Source: Camarhynchus parvulus
Lineage: Eukaryota > Chordata > Aves > Passeriformes > Thraupidae
Direction: 5' to 3'
Assembly: GCF_901933205.1 (NCBI RefSeq)
Contig: NW_022148721.1
Location: 44,414-108,413, forward strand
DNA: 64,000 bases
The position numbers and the translations under genes were made by a program. Shown in pieces: positions 1 to 9,348 of this stretch. The first letter of the stretch is position 1, and each line of letters starts with the position of its first letter. The notes under the pieces are model-generated. The model did no database searches and was not told the DNA's origin. It saw only the letters and a list, made by a program, of their open reading frames with translations.

Positions 1-84
1 TCCTTCCCAGGTAAAGTGCCGTTGTTTATGTTTGGGTGTCTGTTTCCCGGAGTTGCCGGCTGGCTCCTGAAAATCCGCGATACA

Positions 85-97
85 GGGAATGATTCCC
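85..97. other. Junction palindrome GGGAATGATTCCC (example copy)
   Basis: Six-bp arms flank a single central G. About half of the monomers carry this form or GGGAATGCTTCCC (5-bp arms, 3-bp centre). The others carry the GCAGGATGCCTCCC form, in which the dyad is lost. The two junction types alternate in fixed orders inside the cassettes and are useful for recognising them. Confidence 0.6.
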
Positions 98-278
98 AGA
101 CCCAAGCTGGCACCAGTGCCAACTCGGGCTGGTTTGATAGTGCCAACGGAGTCCTACAATCTGCCATCAGGAACCGGGGCTGGTGACTTTTGTTTCAGAG
201 GGAAAGGTTCCTTGTTTATGTTTGGGGGTCTGTGGCCCGGAGTGGCCGGCTGGCTCCTGAAAATCCGCGATACGCAGG
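89..278 (+). repeat. Reference monomer of the satellite (unit 1 = base 89)
   Basis: This copy is used for unit numbering. Units 1-9 with 187-190 of the preceding copy form the junction palindrome. Units 20-33 hold the dyad TGGCAC-CA-GTGCCA. AGTGCCAAC occurs twice, at units 27-35 and 51-59, and TGCCA again at 74-78. Units 1-85 are almost invariant between copies. Units 86-155 are the variable segment; here it reads GACTTTTGTTTCAGAGGG, then GGTTCCTTG, then GTCTGTGGCCCGG. Units 156-190 (GGCCGGCTGGCTCCTGAAAA, then TCCGCGAT) are again nearly constant. Seven CpG sites are present. Because 190 is not a multiple of 3, each reading frame moves to the next frame in the following monomer. That explains the 60-130 residue open frames seen on both strands and argues against coding. 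Confidence 0.95.
108..121. promoter_or_regulatory. Conserved dyad TGGCAC-CA-GTGCCA (example copy)
   Basis: This is a perfect inverted repeat with 6-bp arms and a 2-bp centre. It is found in nearly every monomer; scattered copies lose the left arm through GCTGGC to GCTGCC. It resembles the nuclear factor I palindrome, whose TGGCA and TGCCA half-sites are normally 3 bp apart, but here they are 4 bp apart. It may be a protein-binding site or simply a conserved part of the repeat; no binding is shown. Confidence 0.45.
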
Positions 279-1306
279 ATGCCTCCCAGACCCAAGCTGG
301 CACCAGTGCCAACTCGGGCTGGTTTGATAGTGCTAACGGAGTCCTACAATCTGCCATCCGGAACCTGGGCAGGTGATTTTGGTTTCACAGGGAAAGGGCC
401 GTTGTTTATGTTTGGGGGTCTGTGCACAGGAGTGGCCGGCTGGCTCCTGAAAATCCGCGATACCGGGAATGATTCCCAGACCCAAGCTGGCACCAGTGCC
501 AACTCGGGCTGGTTTGATAGTGCCAACGGAGTCCTACAATCTGCCATGCGGAACCTGTGCAGGTGACTTTTGTTTCAGAGAGAAAGGGCCGTTGTTTATA
601 TTTGGGGTCTGTTGAAAGGAGTGGCTGGCTGGCTCCTGAAAATCCGCGATACAGGGAATGATTCCCAGACCCAAGCTGCAACCAGTGCCAACTCGGGCTG
701 GTTTCATAGTGCCAACGGAGTTTTACAATCTGCCATCAGGAACCGGGGCTGATGACTTTTCCTTCCCAGGGAAAGTGCCATTGTTTATGTTTGGGGGTCT
801 GTGGCCCGGAGTGGCCGGCTGGCTCCTGAAAATCCGCGATACGCAGGATGCCTCCCAGACCCAAGCTGGCACCAGTGCCAACTCGGGCTGGTTTGATAGT
901 GCCAACTGAGTCCCAAAATCTGCCATCAGGAACCGGGGCTGGTGAGTTTTGTTTCCCAGAGAAATTGCCGTTGTTTATATTCGGGTCTCTGTAGCCCAGA
1001 GTGGCCGGCTGCCTCCTGAAAATCCGCGATACAGGGAATGATTCCCAGACCCAAGCTGGCACCAGTGCCAACTCGGGCTGGTTTGATAGTGCCAACGGAG
1101 TCCTACAATCTGCCATCAGGAACCGGGACTGATGACTTTTCCTTCCCTGGGAACGGGTCGTTGCTTATGTTTCAGGGCCGGTGGAGAGCAGTGACCGGCT
1201 GGATCCTGAAAATCCGCGAAACAGGGAATGCTTCCCAGACCCAAGCTGGCACCAGTGCCAATTCGGGCTAGTTTCATAGTGCCATCCGAGTCCTACAATC
1301 TGCCAT
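168..1306 (+). repeat. M cassette, m1-m6 (6 monomers)
   Basis: The M cassette is defined by the order of variable segments. m1 has AAAGGTTCCTTG. m2 has GATTTTGGTTTCACAGGG and GTGCACAGG. m3 has CAGAGAGAAAGG and TGTTGAAAGG and is 1 bp short. m4 has CCTTCCCAGGGAAAGTGCC with GTGGCCCGG. m5 has TTTCCCAGAGAAATTG and TAGCCCAG. m6 has CTTCCCTGGGAACGGGTCG and GGAGAGCAG. This copy shares private variants with 37251-38389: CCTGTGCAGG in m3 and GTCGTTGCTTATG in m6. Confidence 0.8.
763..773. other. Palindrome TTCCCAGGGAA in the variable segment (example copy)
   Basis: Monomers whose variable segment starts CTTTTCCTTCCCAGGG contain TTCCC-A-GGGAA. A sister version has TTCCC-T-GGGAA, for example in the monomer near 1150. 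The arms are those of the junction palindrome in the opposite order. Confidence 0.5.
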
Positions 1307-2444
1307 CAGGACCAGTGGCTGGTGACTTTTGTTTCACAGGGAAAGGGTCCTTGTTTATGATTGGGGGTCTGTGGCCCGGAGAGGCCGGCTGCCTCCTGAA
1401 AATCCGCGATACAGGGAATGATTCCCAGACCCAAGCTGGCACCAGTGCCAAATCGGGCTGGTTTGATAGTGCCAACGGAGTCCTACAATCTGCCATCAGG
1501 AACCGGGGCTGGTGAATTTTATTTCAGAGTGAAAGGGCCGTTGTTTATGCTTGGGGCTCTGTGGTCCGGAGTGGCCGGCTGGCTCCTGAAAATCCGCGAT
1601 ACGCAGGATGCCTCCCAGACCCAAGCTGGCACCAGTGCCAACTCAGGCTGGTTTGATAGTGCCAACAGAGTCCTACAATCTGCCATCCGGAACCTGGGCA
1701 GGTGACTTTGTTTCAGAGGGAAAGGGCCGTTGTTTATATTTGGGGGTCTTTGAACAGCAGTGGCCGGCTGGCTCCTGAAAATCCGCGATACAGGGAATGA
1801 TTCCCAGACCCAAGCTGGCACCAGTGCCAACTCGGGCTGGTTTGATAGTGCCAACGGAGTCCTACAATCTGCCATCAGGAACCTGGGCAGGTGACTTTTG
1901 TTTCAGAGGGAAAGGGCCGTTTTTATGCTTGGGGCTCTGTGGCCCGGAGTGGCCGGCTGGCTCCTGAAAATCCGCGATACAGGGAATGATTCCCAGACCC
2001 AAGCTGGAACCAGTGCCAACTCGGGATGGTTTGATAGTGCCAACGGAGTCCTACAATCTGCCATCCGGAACCTGGGCAGATGATTTTGGTTTCACAGGGA
2101 AAGGGCCGTTGTTTATATTTGGGGGTCTGTGCACAGGAGTGGCCGGCTGGCTCCTGAAAATCCGCGATAGAGGGAATGATTCCCAGACCCAAGCTGGCAC
2201 CAGTGCCAACTCGGGCTGGTTTGATAGTGCCAACGGAGTCCTACAATCTGCCATCAGGAACCGGGGCTGATGACTTTTCATTCCCAGGGAAAGTGCCATT
2301 GTTTATGTTTGGGGGTCTGTGGCCCGGAGTGACCGGCTGGCTCCTGAAAATCCGCGAAACAGGGAATGCTTCCCAGACCCAAGCTGGCACCAGTGCCAAC
2401 TCAGGCTAATTTCATAGTGCCAACGGAGTCCTACAATCTGCCAT
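1307..2444 (+). repeat. Satellite, mixed monomers between two M segments
   Basis: The first two monomers (CAGGACCAGTGGCTGG with TTTATGATTGGGGG, then GAATTTTATTTCAGAGTG) match 23581-23960 closely. The rest includes a GTCTTTGAACAGCAG monomer like those at 10500 and 23970, and m2- and m4-like monomers. The stretch from about 2022 to 2400 reappears at 3800-4190. Nothing but satellite is present. Confidence 0.8.
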
Positions 2445-3199
2445 CAGGACCAGGGGCTGGTGACTTTTATTTCAGAGGGAAAGGGTCCTTGTTTATATTT
2501 GGTGCTCTGTGGCCCGGCGTGGCCGGTTGGTTCCTGAAAATCCGCGATACAGGGAATGCTTCCCAGACCCAAGCTGGCACCAGTGCCAACTCGGGCTTGT
2601 TTCATAGTGCCAACGGAGTCCTACAATCTGCCATGCGGAACCTGGGCAGGTGACTTTTGTTTCAGAGAGAAAGGGCCGTTGTTTATATTTGGGGTCTGTT
2701 GAAAGGAGTGGCCGGCTGGCTCCTGAAAATCCGCGATACAGGGAATGATTCCCAGACCCAAGCTGGAACCAGTGCCAAATTGGGCTGGTTTGATAGTGCC
2801 AACGGAGTTTTACAATCTGCCATCAGGAACCGGGGCTGATGACTTTTCCTTCCCAGGGAAAGTGCCATTGATTATGTTTGGGGGTCTGTGGCCCGGAGTG
2901 GCCGGCTGGCTCCTGAAAATCCGCGATACGCAGGATGCCTCCCAGACCCAAGCTGGCACGAGTGCCAGCTCAGGCTGGTTTGATACTGCCAACGGAGTCA
3001 GAAAATCTGCCATCAGGAACCTGGGCTGGTGAGTTTTGTTTCCCAGAGAAAGTGCCGTTGTTTATATTCGGGTGTCTCTAGCCCAGAGTGGCCGGCTGCC
3101 TCCTGAAAATGCGCGATACAGGGAATGATTTCCCAGACCCAAGCTGGCACCAGTGCCAACTCGGCTGGTTTGATAGTGCCAACGGAGTCCTTCAATCTG
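2445..3199 (+). repeat. M cassette, m7-m3-m4-m5 (partial)
   Basis: m7 is defined by GACTTTTATTTCAGAGGG, GGGTCCTTG and the CCGGCGTGG end. It is followed here by m3, m4 and m5. The m5 monomer begins to show single-base indels that continue to 3800. Confidence 0.75.
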
Positions 3200-3799
3200 C
3201 CATCCGGAACCAGGGCATGTGACTTTTGTTTCAAAGGGAAAGGGCCGTAGTTTATATTTGGGGTGTATAGACAGGAGTGGCCGGCTGGCTCCTGAAAATC
3301 GCGTACGGGAATGCTTCCCCAGACCCAAGCTGGCACCAGTGCCAACTCGGGCTGGTTTGATAGTGCCAACGGAGTCCTACAATCTGCCATCAGGAAGCAG
3401 GCCAGGCGACTTTTTATTTCCAAGGGAATTGGACTTTGTTTCAATGCTTGGGGGTCTGTGGCCTGGGAATGGCCGGCTGGCTCCTGAAAACGAGACGGGC
3501 GGGAATGATTCCCAGACCCAAGCTGGCACCAGTGCCAACTCGGGCTGGTTTGATAGTGCCAACGGAGTCCTACAATCTGCCATCAGGAACCGGGGCTGAT
3601 GACTTTTCCTTCCCAGGGAAAGGGTCTTTGTTCAATGTTGGGGCTCTGTGGACTGGAGTGGCCGTCTGGCTCCTGAAAATCCGCGATACGCAGGATGCCT
3701 CCCAGACCCAAGCTGGCACCAGTGCCAACTCGGGGCTGGTTTGATAGTGCCAACGGAGTCCTACAATCTGCCATCAGGACCAGGGGTTGGTGACATTTA
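3200..3799 (+). repeat. Indel-rich monomers with an R-type pair
   Basis: The monomers at about 3200 (GGGCATGTGACTTTTG, TTTCAAAGGG, TATAGACAGG) and 3390 (CAGGCCAGGCGAC, TTTCCAAGGG) are r5 and r6 versions, otherwise typical of the right half. Several single bases are missing or added, for example ACTCGGCTGG and AATCGCGTACGGG. The block ends at the deletion junction. Confidence 0.7.
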
Positions 3800-3812
3800 A
3801 ACTCGGGATGGT
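3790..3812 (+). other. Truncated monomer: 116-bp internal deletion junction
   Basis: TGACATTTA (ending at 3799), the start of a variable segment, is joined directly to AACTCGGGATGG, which belongs to units 34-45 of a monomer. The monomer is therefore about 74 bp instead of 190. The sequence before the junction has the rare GGGGTTGGTGACATTTA version seen near 9740. The sequence after it, including the rare GGGATGG, matches 2022 onward with an offset of about 1782 bp. The deletion thus sits at the edge of a duplicated block. Confidence 0.85.
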
Positions 3813-4224
3813 TTGATAGTGCCAACGGAGTCCTACAATCTGCCATCCGGAACCTGGGCAGATGATTTTGGTTTCACAGGGAAAGGGCCGTTGTTTATAT
3901 TTGGGGGTCTGTGCACAGGAGTGGCCGGCTGGCTCCTGAAAATCCGCGATACAGGGAATGATTCCCAGACCCAAGCTGGCACCAGTGCCAACTCGGGCTG
4001 GTTTGATAGTGCCAACGGAGTCCTACAATCTGCCATCAGGAACCGGGGCTGATGACTTTTCATTCCCAGGAAAGTGCCATTGTTTATGTTTGGGGGTCTG
4101 TGGCCCGGAGTGGCCGGCTGGCTCCTGAAAATCCCGATACAGGGAATGCTTCCCAGACCCAAGCTGGCACCAGTGCCAACTCGGGCTGGTTTGATAGTGC
4201 CAACGGAGTCCTACAATCTGACAT
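3800..4224 (+). repeat. Copy of 2022-2400 next to the deletion junction
   Basis: An m2-like monomer and one starting CTTTTCATTCCCAGG occur in the same order as in 2022-2400. The rare CATTCCCAGG is shared at 2279 and 4060. Confidence 0.7.
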
Positions 4225-4984
4225 CAGGAACCGGGGCTGGTGAATTTTATTTCAGAGGGAAAGGGCCGTTGTTTATGCTTGGGGCTCTGTGGACAGGAGT
4301 GGCCGGCTGGCTCCTGAAAATCGGCGATACGCAGGATGCCTCCCAGACCCAAGCTGGCACCAGTGCCAACTCGGGCTGGTTTGATAGTGCCAACGGAGTC
4401 CTACAATCTGCCATCAGGAACCTGGGCAGGTGGCTTTTGTTTCAGAGGGAATGGGCCGTTGTTTATGCTTGGGGCTCTGTGGCCCTGAGTGTCCGGCTGG
4501 CTCTTGAACATCCACGATACGCAGGATGCCCCCCAGACCCAAGCTGGCACCAGTGCCACCTCGGGCTGGTTTGATAGTGCCAACGGAGTCCTACAATCTG
4601 CCATCATGAACCGGGGCAGGTGACTTTTGTTTCAGAGGGAAAGGGCCGTTGATTATATTTGGGGGTCTGTGCACAGGAGTGGCCGGCTGGCTCCTGAAAA
4701 TCCGCGATACAGGGAATGATTCCCAGACCCAAGCTGGCACCAGTGCCAACTCAGGCTGGTTTGATAGTGCCAACGGAGTCCTACAATCTGCCATCAGGAA
4801 CCTGGGCAGGTGACTTTTGTTTCAGAGGGAAAGGGCCGTTGATAATGTTTGGGGGTCTATGGACAGGAGTGGCCGGCTGGCTCCTGAAAATCCGCGATAC
4901 AGGGAATGCTTCCCAGACCCAAGCTGGCACCAGTGCCAACTCCGGCTAGTTTCATAGTGCCAACGGAGTCCTACAATTTGCCAT
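4225..4984 (+). repeat. V cassette, v1-v4 (4 monomers)
   Basis: v1 has GAATTTTATTTCAGAGGG. v2 has GGTGGCTTTTGTTTCAGAGG, GAATGGGCC, GGCCCTGAGTG and the unusual CTCTTGAACATCCACGATA. v3 has GTTGATTATATTTG with GTGCACAGG. v4 has GTTGATAATG with GTCTATGGACAGG. The same order is found at 20167-20924 and 28518-29277. Here it is followed by an h-type monomer, not by M. Confidence 0.8.
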
Positions 4985-5174
4985 CAAGAACCGGGGCATG
5001 TGACTTTTGTTTCAGAGGGAAAGGGCCGTTGTTTATATTTGGGTGTCTGTGGACAGGAGTGGCCGGCTGGCTCCTGAAAATTCGCGATACAGGGAATGAT
5101 TCCCAGACCCAAGCTGGCACCAGTGCCAACTCGGGCTGGTTTGATAGTGCCAACGGAGTCCTACAATCTGCCAT

Positions 5175-6882
5175 CAGGAACCGGGGCTGGTGAATTTTAT
5201 TTCAGAGGGAAAGGGACGTTGTTTATGCTTGGGGCTCTGTGGCCCGGAGTGGCCGGCTGACTCCTGAAAATCCGGTGATACGTGAGGATGCCTCCCAGAC
5301 CCAAGCTGGCACCAGTGCCACCTCGGGCTGGTTTGATAGTGCCAACGGAGTCCTACAATCTGCCATCAGGAACCGGGGATTTTGAATTTTATTTCAGATG
5401 GAAACAGCCTGTGTTTATGCTTGGGGCTCTGTGGCCCGGATTGGCCGTCTGACTCCTGAAAATCCGAGATACGCAGGATGCCTCCCAGACCCAAGCTGGC
5501 ACCAGTGCCACCTCGGGCTGGTTTGATAGTGCCAACAGAGTCCTACAATCTGCCATCAGGAACCGGGGATTTTGAATTTTATTTCAGATGGAAACAGCCT
5601 GTGTTTATGCTTGGGGCTCTGTGGCCCGGATTGACCGTCTGGCTCCTGAAAATCCGCGATACGCAGGATGCCTCCCAGACCCAAGCCGGCACCAGTGCCA
5701 ACTCGGGCTGGTTTGATAGTGCCAACGGACTCCTACAATCTTCCATCAGGAACCTGGGCAGGCGACTTTTATTTCCAAGGGAATGTGCCGTTAGTTATGT
5801 TTGGGAGTCTGTGGACAGGAGTGGCCGGCTGGCTCCTGAAAACTGCGATAGCAGGATGCCTCCCAGACCCAAGCTGGCACCAGTGCCAACTCGGGCTGGT
5901 TTGATAGTGCCAACGGAGTCCTAAAATCTGCCATCAGGAACCGGGGCTGATGACTTTTATTTCAGAGGGAAAGGACCGTTGTTTACATTTGGGGGTCTGT
6001 GCACAGGAGGGCCGGCTGGCTCCTGAAAATCCGCAATACAGGGAATGATTCCCAGACCCAAGCTGGAACCAGTGCCAACTCGGGCTGGTTTGATAGTGCC
6101 AACGGAGTCCTACAATCTGCCATCAGGACCAGGGGCGGGTGACTTTTATTTCAGAGGAAAGGGTCCTTGTTTATGTTTGGGGCTCTGTGGCCGGCGTGGC
6201 CGGCTGGCTCCTGAAAATCCGCGATACAGGGAATGCCTCCCAGACCCAAGCTGGCACCAGTGCCAACTCGGGCTGGTTTGATAGTGCCAACGGAGTCCTA
6301 CAATCTGCCATGCGGAACCTGGGCAGGTGACTTTTGTTTCCCAGGGAAAGTGCCATTGTTTATATTTGGGGGCCTGTTGACAGGAGTGGCCGGCTGGCTC
6401 CTGCAAATCCGCGATACAGGGAATGATTCCCAGACCCAAGCTGGCACCAGTGCCAACTCAGGCTGGTTTGATAGTGCCAACGGAGTCCTACAATCTGCCA
6501 TCAGGAACCTGGGCAGGTGACTTTTGTTTCAGAGGGAAAGGGCCGTTGATAATGTTTGGGGGTCTGTGGACAGGAGTGGCCGGCTGGCTCCTGAAAATCC
6601 GTGACACAGGGAATGCTTCCCAGACCCAAGCTGGCACCAGTGCCAACTCGGGCTAGTTTGATAGTGCCAACGGAGTCCTACAATCTGCCATCAAGAACCG
6701 GGGCAGGTGACTTTTGTTTCAGAGGGAAAGGGCCGTTGTTTATATTTGGGTGTCTGTGGACAGGAATGGCCGGCTGGCTCCTGAAAATCCGCGATACAGG
6801 GAATGATTCCCCAGACCCAAGCTGGCACCAGTGCCAACTCGGGCTGGTTTGATAGTGCCAACGGAGTCCTACAATCTGCCAT
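5175..6882 (+). repeat. H8 cassette with monomer b doubled (9 monomers)
   Basis: H8 is the order a (GAATTTTATTTCAGAGGG, GGGACG), b (GGGGATTTTGAATTTTATTT, GGAAACAGCC), c (GGCAGGCGAC, TTTCCAAGGG), d (GATGACTTTTATTTCAG, TTACAT), e (GCGGGTGAC, GGGTCCTTG), f (GTTGACAGG), g (GTTGATAATG), h (CAAGAACCGGGGC, GGGTGTCTGTGGACAGG). Here b occurs twice (near 5360 and 5550), so the copy has nine monomers. Several single-base indels lie in d and e. Confidence 0.8.
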
Positions 6883-8398
6883 CAGGAACCGGGGCTGGTG
6901 ACTTTTGTTTCAGAGGGAAAGGGCCGTTGTTTATGCTTGGGGGTCTGTGGCCGGAGTGGCCGGCTGGCTCCTGAAAATCCGCGATACGGGATGCCTCCCA
7001 GACCCAAGCTGGCACCAGTGCCAACTCGGGCTGGTTTGATAGTGCCAACGGAGTCCTACAATCTGCCATCCGGAACCTGGGCAGGTGACTTTTGCTTTCC
7101 CAGGGAAAGGGCCGTTGTTTATGTTTGGGGGTCTGTGCACAGGAGTGGCCGGCTGGCTCCTGAAAATCCGCGATACAGGGAATGATTCCCAGACCCAAGC
7201 TGGCACCAGTGCCAACTCGGGCTGGTTTGATAGTGCCAACGGAGTCCTACAATCTGCCAATCAGGAACCTGGGCAGGTGACTTTTGTTTCAGAGGAAAGG
7301 GCCGTTGATTATGTTTGGGGTCTGTGGCGGAGTGGCCGGCTGGCTCCTGAAAATCCGCGATACAGGGAATGCTTCCCAGACCCAAGCTGGCACCAGTGCC
7401 AAATCGGGCTGGTTTGATAGTGCCAACGGAGTCCTACAATCTGCCATCAGGAACCTGGGCTGATGACTTTTCCTTCCCAGGGAAAGTGCCGTTGTTTATG
7501 TTTGGGGGTCTGTTGCCCGGAGTGGCCGGCTGGCTCCTGAAAATCCGCGATACAGGGAATGATTCCCAGACCCAAGCTGGCACCAGTGCCAACTCGGGCT
7601 GGTTTGATAGTGCCAACGGAGTCCTACAATCTGCCATCCGGAACCGGGGCTGGTGACTTTTGTTTCCCGAGGGAAAGTGCCGTTGTTTATATTTGGGGGC
7701 CGGTAGCCCGGAGTGGCCGGCTGGCTCCTGAAAATCCGCGATACAGGAAATGATTCCCAGACCCAAGCTGGCACCAGTGCCAACTCGGGCTGGTTTGATA
7801 GTGCCAACGGAGTCCTACAATCTGCCATCAGGAACCTGGACAGGCGACTTTTATTTCCAAGGGAATTTGCCGTTGTTTATGTTTGGGGGTCTGTGGACAG
7901 GAGTGGCCAGCTGGCTCCTGAAAATCCGCGATACAGGGAATGATTCCCAGACCCAAGCTGGAACCAGTGCCAACTCGGGCTACTTTCATAGTGCCAACAG
8001 AGTCCTACAATCTGCCATCAGGACCAGGGGCTGGTGACTTTTGTTTCAGAGGGAAAGGACCGTTGTTTATGCCTGGGGCTCTGTGGCCTGGAGTGGCCAG
8101 CTGGCTCTTGAAAATCCGTGATACGCAGGATGCCCCCCAGACCCAAGCTGGCACCAGTGCCAACTCGGGCTGGTTTGATAGTGCCAACGGAGTCCTACAA
8201 TCTGCCATCAGGAACCTGGGCAGGTGACTTCTGTTTCAGAGGGAAAGGACCGTTGTTTATATTTGGGGGTCTGTGCACAGGAGTGGCCGGCTGGCTCCTG
8301 AAAATCCGCGATACAGGGAATGCTTCCCAGACCCAAGCTGGCACCAGTGCCAACTCGGGCTGGTTTCATAGTGCCAACGGAGTCCTACAATCTGACAT
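6883..8398 (+). repeat. Satellite, eight mixed monomers
   Basis: Between H8 and the first R cassette lie monomers of several versions: GTTTATGCTTGGGGG, TTTGCTTTCCCAGGG with GTGCACAGG, CCTTCCCAGGG with TGTTGCCCGG, and TTTCCAAGGGAATTTGCC with GTGGACAGG. Small indels are frequent up to about 7350 and rare after it. Confidence 0.75.
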
Positions 8399-9348
8399 CA
8401 CGAACCTGGGCTGATGACTTTTCCTTCCCAGGGAAAGGTTCGTTATTGATGTTTGGTGGCCGGTGGCCTGGAGTGCCCGGCTGGCTCCTGAAAATCCGCG
8501 ATACGCAGGATGCCTCCCAGACCCAAGCTGGCACCAGTGCCAACTCGGGCTGGTTTGATGGTGCCAACGGAGTCCTACAGTCTGCCATCAGGAACCAGGG
8601 CAGGTGACTTTTGTTTCCCAGGGAAAGGGCCGTTGTTTCTATTTGGGGGCCTGTAGCCCAGAGTGGCCGGCTGGCTCCTGAAAATCCACGATACTCAGGA
8701 TGCCTCTCAGACCCAAGCTGCCACCAGTGCCAACTCGGGCTGGTTTGATAGTGCCAACGGAGTCCTACAGTCTGCCATCAGGACCAGGAGCTGGTGACTT
8801 TTATTTCAGATGGAAAGGGCCGTTGTTTATGTTTGGGGGCCATAGGCCCATAGTGGCCGGCTGGCTCCTAAAAATCAGCGAAACGCAGGATGCCTCCCAG
8901 ACCCTACCTGGCACCAGTGCCAACTCGGGCTGGTTTGATAGTGCCAACGGAGTCCTTCAATCTGCCATCCGGAACCTGGGCATGTGACTTTTGTTTCAAA
9001 GGGAAAGGGCCGAAGATTATATTTGGGGGTCTATAGACAGGAGTGGCCGGCTGGCTCCTGAAAATCCGCGATACAGGGAATGCTTCCCAGACCCAAGCTG
9101 GCACCAGTGCCAACTCGGGCTGGTTTGATAGTGCCAACGGAGTCCTACAATCTGCCATCAGGAACCAGGCCAGGCGACTTTTATTTCCAAGGGAATTTGC
9201 CTTTGTTTCAATTTGGGGGTCTGTGGCCTGGAATGGCCGGCTGGCTCCTGAAAATCCGCGGTACAGGGAATGATTCCCAGACCCAAGCTGGCACCAGTGC
9301 CAACTCGGGCTGGTTTGATAGTGCCAACGGAGTCCTACAATCTGCCAT
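8399..9348 (+). repeat. R cassette, r2-r3-r4-r5'-r6 (isolated in the left part)
   Basis: R versions are: r1 (GTGAGTTTTG, GTTCATATTCGGGTCTCTGC), r2 (CATCACGAACC, GGTTCGATATTTATG, CCGGTGG), r3 (AACCAGGGCAGG, TTGTTTCTATTTG, TAGCCTAG), r4 (ACCAGGAGCTGG, CCATAGGCCC), r5 (GGGCATGTGAC, GGTCCGTTATTTAGG) or r5' (GGGCCGAAGATTATATTTG, TATAGACAGG), and r6 (GGCCAGGCGAC, GAATTTGCC). This copy has r2 to r6 in order, although R otherwise dominates only after 41 kb. Its r2 reads GTTATTGATG and its r3 ends TAGCCCAG. Confidence 0.75.

Noticed and set aside
119..230. Forkhead-like site TGTTTAT in every monomer
   Set aside because: The 7-bp degenerate motif is expected by chance in T-rich sequence and varies between versions. 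There is no supporting context.
89..278. Chi-like octamer GCTGGTGA near unit 91
   Set aside because: It differs from E. coli Chi (GCTGGTGG) by one base, and Chi has no meaning in a eukaryotic satellite.
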